From NCBI RefSeq assembly GCF_000147355.1, contig NC_014506.1:1736001-1800000 (forward strand): DNA of 64,000 nucleotides, read 5' to 3'. Position numbers and translations under genes: made by a program. The stretch's first letter is position 1. Every line of letters begins with the position of its first letter. A model generated the notes under the pieces. That model worked only from the letters and a program-made list of their open reading frames with translations. It searched no databases and was not told the origin of the DNA. The DNA comes from Sulfurimonas autotrophica DSM 16294. GTDB lineage: Bacteria > Campylobacterota > Campylobacteria > Campylobacterales > Sulfurimonadaceae. Shown in pieces: positions 1 through 12,425 of this stretch.

Positions 1-2873
<2,873 letters not shown>

Positions 2874-3083
2874 TCTATGTTGCGTTCACTACCTTATTTA
2901 ATGTATCTCTACAGAAAATAAGATGAATGATCTGTTATTGTAGTTATTTAGTTTATAATAAATTTCTTTATTATAGTTGTTGACTTTAACAATTGTAATT
3001 TAATGATCGTTTGGTCTTAATAATAAAACCAAATATAAACTTTCCGACTTGAAAGCTTATATTTGAATTTAATAAAAAACTCG

Positions 3084-3166
3084 TTTTTGTGCTAGTTGTG
3101 TTTGAAAAGCTTGCGAAGCGTACTGAAGTACGTGAGTAAGTTTTTCAAGCGCAAATAGTGCAAAAA
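3084..3166. repeat. 83-nt near-perfect hairpin in the 16S-23S spacer
   Basis: The arms 3084-3123 and 3128-3166 are complementary over about 36 pairs around a TGAA loop (3124-3127), with one small internal loop and one mismatch. The outer edge abuts the CCA end of tRNA-Ala. The seven arm differences that are not plain mismatches are G-T wobbles when read on the plus strand and A-C mismatches when read as the rRNA transcript. It could be an RNase III processing structure, an inserted palindromic (REP/MITE-like) element, or an antisense RNA. No second copy was seen in the window. Confidence 0.75.
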
Positions 3167-3242
3167 TGGTGGAGAATAGCGGGATCGAACCGCTGACCTC
3201 CTGCGTGCAAGGCAGGCGCTCTCCCAGCTGAGCTAATTCCCC
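3167..3242 (-). tRNA. tRNA-Ala(TGC)
   Basis: This 76-nt tRNA on the minus strand has acceptor ends GGGGAAT and ATTCTCC followed by an encoded CCA. The anticodon loop CTTGCAC gives anticodon TGC. The T arm GGTTCGATCC is canonical. It lies in the spacer between 16S and 23S, as is common for rRNA operons, but no tRNA-Ile accompanies it here, although many Campylobacterota spacers carry both. Confidence 0.97.
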
Positions 3243-3269
3243 ATTTGTATCTAAAAATTAATGATCTCA

Positions 3270-3296
3270 GATCACTGAAAACTAAGCAAGTAAGAT
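3270..3296 (-). other. 3' arm of the pre-16S processing stem
   Basis: These 27 nt are complementary to 5124-5150 upstream of 16S. All 27 positions can pair in the transcript, one of them as a G-U wobble. The pair encloses the whole 16S gene, as expected for the long stem cut by RNase III during pre-16S maturation. Confidence 0.8.
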
Positions 3297-3375
3297 TAGA
3301 AAGTAACTAAATAAACGATCTCTTGTGAGATTTTCTTTTTGTATGTCAATTCAAACGAATGATTGACTTTACTCT

Positions 3376-4896
<1,521 letters not shown>

Positions 4897-5231
4897 TGAA
4901 TTATGTAAAGAACACATTACTGTGCATTACTGATCTTTGCCCAAGATTTAAAAATCATTGGCTTTGTTAAGACATCAAGAGTGCTTAAGCTCTTAATGAA
5001 TATAGTTATCTATTACTATAGGGAAACTAACTATAAATAGTTAGATTTCAAAATAGAATAGACGGTTGTTGTTTTATTAGTTATTTCTAAGTAATAGTAA
5101 CTAGTTGTTATTACATCCAGCTCTCTTACTTGCTTAGTTTTCAATGATCTCAAACTGATTCAAGTGGCTTCAACACGAAGTCTCTCTAGGCCTTTTAAAC
5201 AAGGTCTCTCTGTTTGTGGATGGGAATTATA
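4897..5231 (-). promoter_or_regulatory. rRNA operon promoter and leader
   Basis: This gene-free stretch upstream of 16S holds the operon leader. Reading the minus strand, a TATAAT box lies at 5231-5226, placing the start near 5219, so the leader is about 320 nt. I see no convincing -35 box, which is usual for the phylum. The leader contains the 5' arm of the 16S processing stem (5124-5150). A sequence near 4965-4985 loosely resembles a boxA antitermination site but is too weak to call. Confidence 0.6.
5124..5150 (-). other. 5' arm of the pre-16S processing stem
   Basis: This segment pairs with 3270-3296 downstream of 16S across 27 consecutive positions, one of them a G-U wobble. It lies about 230 nt before the mature 16S 5' end. 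Confidence 0.8.
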
Positions 5232-5311
5232 GGGGAGTGTTGCTTAGAATTCGCTTAATGCTTGAAAGGATTTATGAGAAGTTTTTGAAGTTTTTTATTT
5301 GTTACTTTTTA

Positions 5312-5338
5312 TAGAACTTTGTTTCTAACAAAGTTCTA
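5312..5338. other. Hairpin overlapping the stop codon of the M14 gene
   Basis: A perfect 10-bp inverted repeat (TAGAACTTTG and its complement) around a 7-nt loop ends on the TAG stop of the carboxypeptidase gene. In that gene's direction it is followed by TAAAAAG rather than a T-run, so it is a poor intrinsic terminator. It may instead protect the 3' end of the mRNA or be part of a factor-dependent stop ahead of the rRNA promoter. Confidence 0.5.
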
Positions 5339-7924
5339 ATTATTTACTTCAATATATACAGGTTCAGAAAAATTTGGAACATCATCATATGAAAATACTG
5401 CGTAGTATTTATGTATATCAAGATCACCAAAATTATCATAAGTATAATTATCACTTCCTCCATATAACTTTTGACCATCATATGGGGAGCATGGAACCTT
5501 AAATCTATTTTTTACGACTATTGCACCTTTATATCCATCATCATCTGGAATATCCCATTGCAATTTAATTATTCCATTTTCCATACTCGTTCGTAAATTT
5601 TGTATTTGCTTAGGTGGGTTTTTTCTTTTACGAATATAATCCAATGTTAAAATCGGTTTATTTATTTTTTTATTATCTATCCAGTTAACATCAACACTCT
5701 TGGACGTTTCACTTTCAGACGAAGCGGAGATTACAAAAAGAGCTTTCTTATTTTCTTTTGCCAAGTCAAGCATTTCACTAATTGCATAAGTATCAAAAAC
5801 AAATCTCTGTTTTGAAGACCTTTTAATATCTGTAATACTAACATCATATCCAATTCTTTCAATGATATTTCTATTTTTTATCTTCTCATATGTAATCTCA
5901 CCTTCAATCGATTCCACTAGCTCTATATGAAAACGCAAATTATTTTCTTTTGCATTTACTTGATATGCCTGCATATCTATATATGCATCAGATACCACTG
6001 TATTTTCCATGTCCGGCAAATTCAATAGATCAAATTCGATACACGCATATTTCAAATTTCCATTTGCATCATATCCAGATTTAAGTGCAGTATCTTTAAT
6101 ATTATCACTATTAACCGTAAACTCATAAGAAGATTGAATGTCTAATTTTGCTTCATTTATAGTATATGAAATATCGAGTTTTGGTCTATATGTCAGACCA
6201 CCGCTGAACTTTCCATATCCTATATCCCACTGCATAAGCTGAGAAGCTCTGTCAAGTGGTAAAGAAGTTGGTCCCTGCATTCTAAAATAGGCTTCTCTTC
6301 TTTTTAAAGCTTTTTCAAGAACTTGTACTTCTTGTTCTGCAAATTTATATTCTCTCCATACACCTTGAGCAAGTTGATATGATGAAGTTGGTCTATCTAT
6401 ATAAGAAAGCATTTTTGCATTTTTTATTTCATCAAAACTATCTATATTATCTATTGTTCTCTCATCCATCTGTCCGACTCGCCATTCCCCATATCTCTCA
6501 ACCTGAACTGCAACTCTGTTCATTGGATAAAAAGATATTTTAGCTTCGGTAATAATTGCATTCTGAGGAATCGTTGATAAAGAAAATCCACATACTCCGT
6601 AACATTCCCCTTTTTGCTCTGAAATACCGACAAAAAGAGAATTGTTTCCAAAATGATCTCTGTTTTTTTGAGTTTTTTCCCCGACATAGCCTATTTTACT
6701 TGCTATAGGATATAAAATTTTTGAAAACATATTCTCAGCAGGTTTTGTTCTTATAGCGACTAGTTGAGCATATGGTGATTTAATAGACTTGTCTTTACAA
6801 ACTGCACGTATAAAATAATAGTAATTTGTCGAACTTTTTAAATTAGAATCTATAAATGTTTTCAGCCTAGTCATTACAATTCTATTTGAAGCTTGAGCAA
6901 ACCCCTTTAATTTGTTTGAACGATAAATTTCAAAATAAATTGTTTCATCATCTATATAATCCCATGAAAGTTCTACTTCTTTTGCACCTATACATGTTGC
7001 TACAAAGTTATCAACACGTTGTAAATTATCTTCTTTTTTATAATTGTTTACTTCTAAGAGTGCCATAATTAAAGCCGGAATATTTTCTTTAATATGTTCA
7101 CTCATATGCTCAATATAATCACTGATATTTCTTGTGCCTACTTCAGCAACTAAAGAGAGCATGCCTTGAGAATAATAAAATTCTCGACCACTTCCTGAAA
7201 TTAAATGTACTGGCGGTTTTCCCATGTGAATGCCATACTCACGGGAGGACTCTTTTCTTATTTCCTCTGCCATATTTCCGGCTAAGAGATTTAAATCAAT
7301 AGCATCCTCAGCATCTTCATGTATAAAATTATGTGCAGGAAAAAAAACATTTCCTTGGGAATGGTAGTCCAATGTGATTGTTATATTTTTATGTGTAAGT
7401 ACAAAATCACGAAGTGCTGCAGTTTCCGGTTCACTAAATGGTTGAGGGCCAGAGTATACGTTAGAAGTATAATTTTTATTTGGTGTAAAGCCTACACTAA
7501 AGTTTCTGTTTAAGTCGACTCCATAACTTCCATCAGGATTTTTTCTACGGTTTTTTCTCCAAAAAGCGAAATGATTTCTAGAGTATTCAAAACCGTCTGG
7601 GTTTGCACAAGGAACCATATAAAGTGTTGTTTTATCAAGTATTTGATTGAGTTGTGGGTCGTAATCTATATGTTCTAATATATATTTTGCAAATGATAGA
7701 GAAAGTTCTATGCCTATCCATTCTCTTGCATGAATTGTTCCCGTATAAAAAAGTGCCGGCTTATTTACATGTAAGTCTATATTTTTTGTAATAGAGACAG
7801 CAATGATATCTCGCTCTTCCCATGTTTTACCTATAGTTTCTACTTTAACAAGATTAGGATTTTCTTTTTGTGCAGTGTGAAAAAAATCTACACATTCATC
7901 ATACGAACTATATTGTTGTCTCAA
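5336..7924 (-). CDS. M14 zinc carboxypeptidase with Fn3 and DNRLRE-like modules
   Basis: A protein of 862 residues. Residues 1-295 form an M14 metallocarboxypeptidase domain with the expected catalytic set: zinc ligands H65 and E68 in GTIHAREW, the substrate-binding NR pair at 139-140 in GVDLNRNF, the third zinc ligand H188 in DYHSQG, and the catalytic glutamate E261 in LVAEVGT. A fibronectin-III-like domain follows (about 305-395), then two beta-rich segments resembling DNRLRE modules (about 400-600 and 605-770) and a second Fn3-like domain at the C-terminus. No signal peptide is visible. The start is TTG, with AAGG nine bases upstream; an in-frame stop just before it leaves no earlier choice. 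It is the last gene of an operon with an M20 peptidase and a RimK-like ligase. Substrate unknown; removal of C-terminal amino acids such as glutamate is an inference. Confidence 0.85.
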   Translation of the reverse strand: MRQQYSSYDECVDFFHTAQKENPNLVKVETIGKTWEERDIIAVSITKNIDLHVNKPALFYTGTIHAREWIGIELSLSFAKYILEHIDYDPQLNQILDKTTLYMVPCANPDGFEYSRNHFAFWRKNRRKNPDGSYGVDLNRNFSVGFTPNKNYTSNVYSGPQPFSEPETAALRDFVLTHKNITITLDYHSQGNVFFPAHNFIHEDAEDAIDLNLLAGNMAEEIRKESSREYGIHMGKPPVHLISGSGREFYYSQGMLSLVAEVGTRNISDYIEHMSEHIKENIPALIMALLEVNNYKKEDNLQRVDNFVATCIGAKEVELSWDYIDDETIYFEIYRSNKLKGFAQASNRIVMTRLKTFIDSNLKSSTNYYYFIRAVCKDKSIKSPYAQLVAIRTKPAENMFSKILYPIASKIGYVGEKTQKNRDHFGNNSLFVGISEQKGECYGVCGFSLSTIPQNAIITEAKISFYPMNRVAVQVERYGEWRVGQMDERTIDNIDSFDEIKNAKMLSYIDRPTSSYQLAQGVWREYKFAEQEVQVLEKALKRREAYFRMQGPTSLPLDRASQLMQWDIGYGKFSGGLTYRPKLDISYTINEAKLDIQSSYEFTVNSDNIKDTALKSGYDANGNLKYACIEFDLLNLPDMENTVVSDAYIDMQAYQVNAKENNLRFHIELVESIEGEITYEKIKNRNIIERIGYDVSITDIKRSSKQRFVFDTYAISEMLDLAKENKKALFVISASSESETSKSVDVNWIDNKKINKPILTLDYIRKRKNPPKQIQNLRTSMENGIIKLQWDIPDDDGYKGAIVVKNRFKVPCSPYDGQKLYGGSDNYTYDNFGDLDIHKYYAVFSYDDVPNFSEPVYIEVNN

Positions 7925-7956
7925 GTCATTACCTTAATTTTTTCGAAATCATACTC

Positions 7957-8871
7957 TTACTTCGTTTTTCTGTCAATTAAATCTACAATTAAATCAATTT
8001 TTTTATTATTAAAGTTTAATCCCATTTTTTCTTGTTCTGGAGTGGCAAAAGCAGGGATTCCATTCACTTCTAAAACTATGTATTCTTCTGTATCTCTATC
8101 ATAAATAATATCTACACCGCCAATATCTACACCTGTAGCTTTGCAGGCTTTTTTAGCAATATTTACAACTTCATCATTTGCTTCACGAATAAACACACTG
8201 CCACCGCTTGTTACATTTGTCCGCCAATCAGTTCCACTCGCTTTGCGCCCATAACAAGCAACAAACTTTCCATCTACAATATCGACTCTAAAGTCAGTAT
8301 TGTCATAATTTATAAATTTTTCTACATAAAAATAACGTAAATCCATTTGATTTAAAAATGGCATTAACATATCGAGGTTTGCTTCGCTTTCTATCTTCGT
8401 AAGCCCGACACCGCCCCATCCATCTGTCGGTTTATAAACCATTTTATCCCATTTTTTTATGATTTTTTTGAGTTCATGTCCATCATCCCTGTGACATAAT
8501 TTATAATCAGCAGTTTTAATCCCGTTGTTTCTCAAGACAAATGAAGTATGAAATTTATCTTCTGTCAGGGCAAAAGAATCATAAGTATTAATCATAGGAA
8601 TTATACGGTTCAATGCCTGATACAAATACATTTGATACAGAGTTTGTTCTCCAGCATTATAAGAGAAGAACAGGTCTAATTTATCCAACTTTTCTCCACG
8701 ATGCTCTTCACCGTGATAAATTATATGTGCATTTTTTGCAATCGCATGGCGTAAATTTATATCATCCAAGACATCAATGTCTCGTTCTTTCAACTTTTTT
8801 ATGATTTTCTTTCCAATTTTATCACCGCCGCCATTTTTATACAGCCACATTCCTATTTTTCTATTACTCAT
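7957..8871 (-). CDS. RimK-like ATP-grasp ligase
   Basis: This 304-residue protein has the fold signatures of the RimK/YheC-type ATP-grasp family, which joins amino acids, often glutamate, to a peptide or cofactor carboxylate through an acyl-phosphate. ATP-binding segments are visible around KPTDGWGGVGLTKI (about 148-161) and VEKFI, with metal-binding and catalytic residues in DFRVDIVDG, RTNVTSGG and the C-terminal VLEVNGIPAF, where the Glu and Asn are the classic Mg ligands. The N-terminal 90 residues are less conserved. It sits between an M20 peptidase (15 nt gap) and an M14 carboxypeptidase (32 nt gap), all co-directional. True RimK modifies ribosomal protein S6; the neighbours here suggest a different target with built-in trimming enzymes. 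Acceptor and donor are unknown. Confidence 0.85.
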   Translation of the reverse strand: MSNRKIGMWLYKNGGGDKIGKKIIKKLKERDIDVLDDINLRHAIAKNAHIIYHGEEHRGEKLDKLDLFFSYNAGEQTLYQMYLYQALNRIIPMINTYDSFALTEDKFHTSFVLRNNGIKTADYKLCHRDDGHELKKIIKKWDKMVYKPTDGWGGVGLTKIESEANLDMLMPFLNQMDLRYFYVEKFINYDNTDFRVDIVDGKFVACYGRKASGTDWRTNVTSGGSVFIREANDEVVNIAKKACKATGVDIGGVDIIYDRDTEEYIVLEVNGIPAFATPEQEKMGLNFNNKKIDLIVDLIDRKTK

Positions 8872-8886
8872 TTATACCCTCTCCCT

Positions 8887-9990
8887 TCAAAAACTTAAAT
8901 TTTTTATAAAATATTCAAATAAATCACTACTCATCTCAATTCTGCTTGTAAAACTGCTTTTTAGTGCTCTTTCCTTGAGAGTATGATCTCCATCTCCGTA
9001 GGGTCCAAAACCATCAAGCGTTACAACACCGCATGAACTTACAATGTTGGCATCACTAACACCGCCTCTCTCTTCATAAGCGATTGATTGTTTTGTAATA
9101 CTTTCAATTTGTTTGAGCAACTCCAAAGATGAGTCGGATGTTTGCATTACATCTCTTTGTATTCCACCGCTGAGAGTAGAGGTAATGCCATCAACAAAAG
9201 ATTTTTGGACAATTTGTTCAATCTCTTTTAAAACCCTATCTCTTTCTTTTGAAATTTTATATCTTAATTCAAAAATCATTTTTGCATGAGGAGAAATTGT
9301 ATTTGCGCCGATACCGCCTTCAATTTTACCGACATTAACAGTAGTTCCTTTTTCTAAGTCTGTTAATGCTACTAGTGATTGAAGTTTGTAAGAGAGCTCA
9401 AGATTTGCATCATGCCCGTCACTGTAATGATTTCCTGCATGTGCTGCCTTTCCCTCTATATCAATAAAAAATGTTCCAACACCTTTTCTTCCGGTTACTA
9501 GTTCCAAATTTTTGCCTGCTGCCTCATACACAAAGCAGTAGTCATATTCACGTGCTAATTCTGCTGTAAGATATTTTGAATCATCACTGCCTGTTTCTTC
9601 ATCACTGACAAAAAGAATATCTATATTTTGAATTTTCAAGCCTTTACATGTAAGCTGACGCAGTGCTTCAAGTAAAACGATGTTACCGCCTTTCATATCA
9701 CAGACTCCGGGTCCGTATACCCATTGTTCATCTTCAGTAAAATATTCAAATTTTCCTGAAGGAAAGACCGTGTCAATATGTCCTAATAAAAGAAGTTTTG
9801 GGGAATTTTCTACATGTAAAGATTTATAATGTCGATGGTTGCCTATACTGGTGCGGTTATAAATGGTCGTTTCAAAACCTAATGATTCAAACCACTCATC
9901 AAATATTTCACCGACGAGATCAACTCCCTCTTTATTTTTTGTATAGGAGTTTATTTCTACGACCTTTTTCAAGTCTTGTAAATAGTGCAT
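8887..9990 (-). CDS. M20 family metallopeptidase, carboxypeptidase G2 type
   Basis: This 367-residue protein carries the full M20 metal-binding and catalytic pattern: H71 and D73 in GHIDTV, the bridging D98 in GVCDMKGG, E131 and E132 in SDEETGS, and the late GDGDHT histidine motif. An insert resembling the M20 dimerisation domain carries GKAAHAGNH. The family removes C-terminal amino acids, typically glutamate in the CPG2 branch, or acyl groups. It is the first gene of a three-gene operon with a RimK-like ligase and an M14 carboxypeptidase. A TATAAT box at 10025-10020 gives the operon its own promoter after the rplS terminator. The absence of a signal peptide places it in the cytoplasm. Confidence 0.88.
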   Translation of the reverse strand: MHYLQDLKKVVEINSYTKNKEGVDLVGEIFDEWFESLGFETTIYNRTSIGNHRHYKSLHVENSPKLLLLGHIDTVFPSGKFEYFTEDEQWVYGPGVCDMKGGNIVLLEALRQLTCKGLKIQNIDILFVSDEETGSDDSKYLTAELAREYDYCFVYEAAGKNLELVTGRKGVGTFFIDIEGKAAHAGNHYSDGHDANLELSYKLQSLVALTDLEKGTTVNVGKIEGGIGANTISPHAKMIFELRYKISKERDRVLKEIEQIVQKSFVDGITSTLSGGIQRDVMQTSDSSLELLKQIESITKQSIAYEERGGVSDANIVSSCGVVTLDGFGPYGDGDHTLKERALKSSFTSRIEMSSDLFEYFIKNLSF

Positions 9991-10019
9991 TTTTATCCAA
10001 AGAATATCTAATTTATTTG

Positions 10020-10025
10020 ATTATA
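10020..10025 (-). promoter_or_regulatory. -10 box of the M20/ATP-grasp/M14 operon
   Basis: TATAAT on the minus strand, predicting a start near 10013 and a 5' UTR of about 23 nt before the ATG at 9990. It separates this operon from the upstream ribosomal-protein operon. Confidence 0.6.
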
Positions 10026-10115
10026 CTATGAATATGTTGATTGTGTTAAAAAGTTTGCTTTATTTTTCTGCAGTTGTATAAATATGTGTAGTGTGGGAAT
10101 ATAGTTAAAAGAGAT

Positions 10116-10131
10116 TGAGCTAAAGAGCTCA
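10116..10131 (-). terminator. Probable terminator of the ffh-rplS operon
   Basis: A 6-bp stem TGAGCT/AGCTCA with a CTTT loop lies just past the rplS stop. On the minus strand it is followed by ATCTCTTTT, a short imperfect T-rich tail. It is plausible but weak as an intrinsic terminator. Confidence 0.45.
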
Positions 10132-10137
10132 GAAGAA

Positions 10138-10497
10138 TTATTTTCTTCTAAGTTCTTTAATACGAGCTTTTTTACCAGCAAGTGCACGAAGATAAAATAG
10201 TTTCGCACGACGAACACGACCGCGACGAATCACTTTAATTTCTTCTATTGAGTCAGAGTAAATTGGAAAAATTCTTTCAATACCAACACCGTTAGCACCG
10301 ATTTTACGTACTGTAATAGTTTGTCCAGTACCTTGACCGCGTTTAGCTATACAAACACCCTCGTAATTTTGTACACGAGTTTTGTCACCTTCTTTAATTG
10401 TTACTGCTAAGTTTACAGTATCACCAGCACGAAAATCTGGAATATTTTTTTCTGCAGTTTGTGCTTTTTCAAAGTTTTCTATGTACTTATTTCTCAT
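10138..10497 (-). CDS. rplS: 50S ribosomal protein L19
   Basis: This 119-residue protein matches L19 over its full length: the N-terminal RAGDTVNL segment, the central [10 protein letters not shown] loop and the basic C-terminus ending in [11 protein letters not shown]19 sits at the 30S-50S interface. It closes the conserved operon ffh-rpsP-khpA-rimM-trmD-rplS, 9 nt after trmD. The ATG start is supported by the usual family N-terminus. A small hairpin after the stop probably ends the transcript. Confidence 0.97.
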   Translation of the reverse strand: MRNKYIENFEKAQTAEKNIPDFRAGDTVNLAVTIKEGDKTRVQNYEGVCIAKRGQGTGQTITVRKIGANGVGIERIFPIYSDSIEEIKVIRRGRVRRAKLFYLRALAGKKARIKELRRK

Positions 10498-10506
10498 AAG
10501 TTGTCC

Positions 10507-11214
10507 TTAATTTTTTTTCATTGCTCCGACGCAATGATATTTTATCAGCTGTTCAGGTCTAAAGAATTTGGTCTTTGCTTCAGACAAGGCTAATTTCAGT
10601 GAGCGAATTTTACTATGATTTCCCTTTAAGTATTCTGATGGAACACTTAAACCCTCATATGTTTTTGGTTTTGAAAATGATGGTGCTTCTAAAAGTGGCG
10701 TTTCAAAACTTTCAATCTCTAAAGACTCAGAATTTCCAAGCACACCTTCTCTATTTCTACTTACTGCGTCACAAATAACCAAAGAAGCTAATTCTCCTCC
10801 GGTTAGAATGTAATCACCTATAGAAAACACTTCATCCGCATATTTTTCAATAACTCTCTCATCTATACCCTCATACCTTCCACTCACAAAAGCTACATGG
10901 TTTTTCTTTGCCAAACGTTTTGCATCATTTTGTACAAAAGGTTTAGCAACGGGAGTTACAAAAATAATATGAACATTTTCATCTTTTTTTTTCAAATCAT
11001 CCAATGCATCAAAAAGCGATTGTGCGTTCATTACCATACCTGCACCACCGCCGACTGCCGTATCATCAACTTTAAAATGTTTGTTTTTCGAGTAACCTCT
11101 CGGATCAAGATAGTTAATCCTTAAAAGATCTTTCTCAATCGCTCTTTTTAAAATTGAATCTTTAAAATAACCCTCGATCAGGTTAGAAAAAAGAGTAACA
11201 AAAGTAAAAGTCAT
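10507..11214 (-). CDS. trmD: tRNA (guanine-37-N1)-methyltransferase TrmD
   Basis: This 235-residue SPOUT methyltransferase places m1G at position 37 of tRNAs that read CNN codons and so prevents +1 frameshifting. Visible family motifs are VGGGAGMVM (about 54-62), SGRYEGIDERV and IGDYILTGGELA, which build the trefoil-knot SAM site. It starts directly after the rimM stop with no spacing, so the two are probably translationally coupled. Full length for the family. Confidence 0.97.
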   Translation of the reverse strand: MTFTFVTLFSNLIEGYFKDSILKRAIEKDLLRINYLDPRGYSKNKHFKVDDTAVGGGAGMVMNAQSLFDALDDLKKKDENVHIIFVTPVAKPFVQNDAKRLAKKNHVAFVSGRYEGIDERVIEKYADEVFSIGDYILTGGELASLVICDAVSRNREGVLGNSESLEIESFETPLLEAPSFSKPKTYEGLSVPSEYLKGNHSKIRSLKLALSEAKTKFFRPEQLIKYHCVGAMKKN

Positions 11215-11760
11215 TTATGACGCTTCCAAAATATCCATAGCACCACTTAAAGTGATACGCTTTTTGTCTACATCAACAGCAACTTTAAACGGTTCAATAA
11301 AAGGAACCAAAAAGCTCTTTGGCAAACCGTTTTGGACTAAACTTTCATATGTTACAATACTTAAATAATTCGTACTATTTAGTCTCTCTATTTCTTTGAC
11401 TACACCAAGACATTTACTGTCTTCATAAACTTCACAATCTTCTAAATCAAACCAAAAGTATTCACCTTCTTCTAAGTGACAGTTTTTTCTTGTATCTTCA
11501 TAAGTTGTAAAAAGTTTTGCATTTGTAAACTTTTTAGCATCTTCTAGGTTGGTAATATTATTAATACGTACCAAACCACGATCAAGATCAACTTCACTTA
11601 GCATGATGCTCTCTTTTTTATTAATTAAAAAAGTTGATCCCTTTACAAATTGCTCAGGAAAATCACATTTTATATGAAACTTCATATCACCTTTAATACC
11701 GACAGTTTTGCCAATAGTTGCTATATGTAACAGCTTATTGTTGCTAGATTGCTTCGACAT
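11215..11760 (-). CDS. rimM: 16S rRNA processing protein RimM
   Basis: A 181-residue ribosome maturation factor that assists assembly of the 30S head around S19. The N-terminal RimM domain carries IGKTVGIKGDMKF, and the C-terminal PRC-barrel part contains EGEYFWFDLEDCEVY. It overlaps the start of its own operon neighbour khpA by 17 nt and abuts trmD. Divergent in sequence, as RimM usually is, but the position between khpA and trmD makes the call firm. Confidence 0.94.
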   Translation of the reverse strand: MSKQSSNNKLLHIATIGKTVGIKGDMKFHIKCDFPEQFVKGSTFLINKKESIMLSEVDLDRGLVRINNITNLEDAKKFTNAKLFTTYEDTRKNCHLEEGEYFWFDLEDCEVYEDSKCLGVVKEIERLNSTNYLSIVTYESLVQNGLPKSFLVPFIEPFKVAVDVDKKRITLSGAMDILEAS

Positions 11761-11980
11761 TGATACGGTAACTCACGCCATCTTTAGCTTTACAACCAGA
11801 GATGACAGTTTTAATAGCACCAATCATCTTACCACTCTTTCCAATCAGCTTACCTATATCTTCTTGGTTTGCATAGAGAACTATTTGTGTCATTTCATCG
11901 CCCTCTTGAACTTCAACTCTTATATCATCAGGATGTGATGCTATCAGTCTTGCAAATTGTGCGACAAAATCAGCAATCAT
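11744..11980 (-). CDS. khpA: KH-domain RNA-binding protein KhpA
   Basis: A 78-residue single KH domain with the RNA-binding GxxG loop in IGKLIGKSGKMIGA (about residues 41-54). KhpA-type proteins bind many RNAs and often partner with KhpB/Jag. It lies in its usual place between rpsP and rimM and overlaps rimM by 17 nt. The assignment rests on the motif, the size and the operon position. Confidence 0.9.
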   Translation of the reverse strand: MIADFVAQFARLIASHPDDIRVEVQEGDEMTQIVLYANQEDIGKLIGKSGKMIGAIKTVISGCKAKDGVSYRINVEAI

Positions 11981-11982
11981 AA

Positions 11983-12204
11983 TTAACGGCCAGTGATCTT
12001 TTTAACACGATCACTCAGTTGAGCACCAACGCCAACCCAGTAATCAACTCTTTCATTGTCAACTTGAAGTTCTTTAGTCATTGGGTTGTAATAACCTATA
12101 AGCTCAATCCAACCACCATCTCTACGTTTACGGCTATCTGTTACCGCGATACGATAAAATGGTCTTTTCTTTCTTCCCATACGAGTAAGTCTAATTACTG
12201 TCAT
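11983..12204 (-). CDS. rpsP: 30S ribosomal protein S16
   Basis: This 73-residue protein shows the S16 hallmark N-terminus ([18 protein letters not shown]) and the GYYNPMT segment. It is slightly short for the family, lacking part of the C-terminal tail, which is common in the phylum. A Shine-Dalgarno AGGAA lies 6-7 nt before the ATG. The 260 nt upstream, between it and ffh, contain a strongly folded element that could be its leader. Confidence 0.96.
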   Translation of the reverse strand: MTVIRLTRMGRKKRPFYRIAVTDSRKRRDGGWIELIGYYNPMTKELQVDNERVDYWVGVGAQLSDRVKKITGR

Positions 12205-12229
12205 TTTGTTTCCTGTTTTTTTTAATTTA

Positions 12230-12378
12230 CCTATTACTGGTTAAGTCTGCACAGTGTTATATAAAAATGTAAGTTTGAGGGGAAGTTATAAATGGTGATA
12301 GGTCAAAGACTCTAAAATAATTTTGCTTCCCTCTTACCATCTCTATAGTTGGATGTACACATGTAACCAGTAATTAGG
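12230..12378. ncRNA. Folded element of about 150 nt between ffh and rpsP (strand unclear)
   Basis: The ends pair as CCTATTACTGGTTA (12230-12243) with its complement at 12364-12378, 14 bp with one bulged base. Inside, GTAAG...GAGGGGAAG (12269-12285) pairs with CTTCCCTCTTAC (12326-12337). Read on the minus strand it would be the leader of rpsP, ending 26 nt before the start codon and served by a TATAAT at 12438-12433. Read on the plus strand it would be an RNA ending at the hairpin plus T-run at 12426-12449. I found no SRP RNA signature in it and do not recognise the family. Confidence 0.5.
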
Positions 12379-12381
12379 CTA

Positions 12382-12421
12382 CAAATCTTTTTATCACAGA
12401 GGTATTGTTTAAAAAGATTTT
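12382..12421. other. Additional hairpin next to the folded element
   Basis: AAATCTTTTT and its complement AAAAAGATTT face each other across about 20 nt. It is AT-only in the stem and weak, but lies in line with the neighbouring structured segments and may belong to the same transcript. Confidence 0.35.
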
Positions 12422-12425
12422 ATTG

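Noticed and set aside
4965-4985. boxA-like antitermination site in the rRNA leader
   Set aside because: Only a partial resemblance; not called without comparison to other operons.
5312-5338. Intrinsic terminator after the M14 gene
   Set aside because: The stem is good but no T-run follows in the gene's direction; kept only as a hairpin.
12230-12378. SRP (4.5S) RNA next to ffh
   Set aside because: The conserved GGAAG/GGTCC-type helix 8 motif is absent on both strands.
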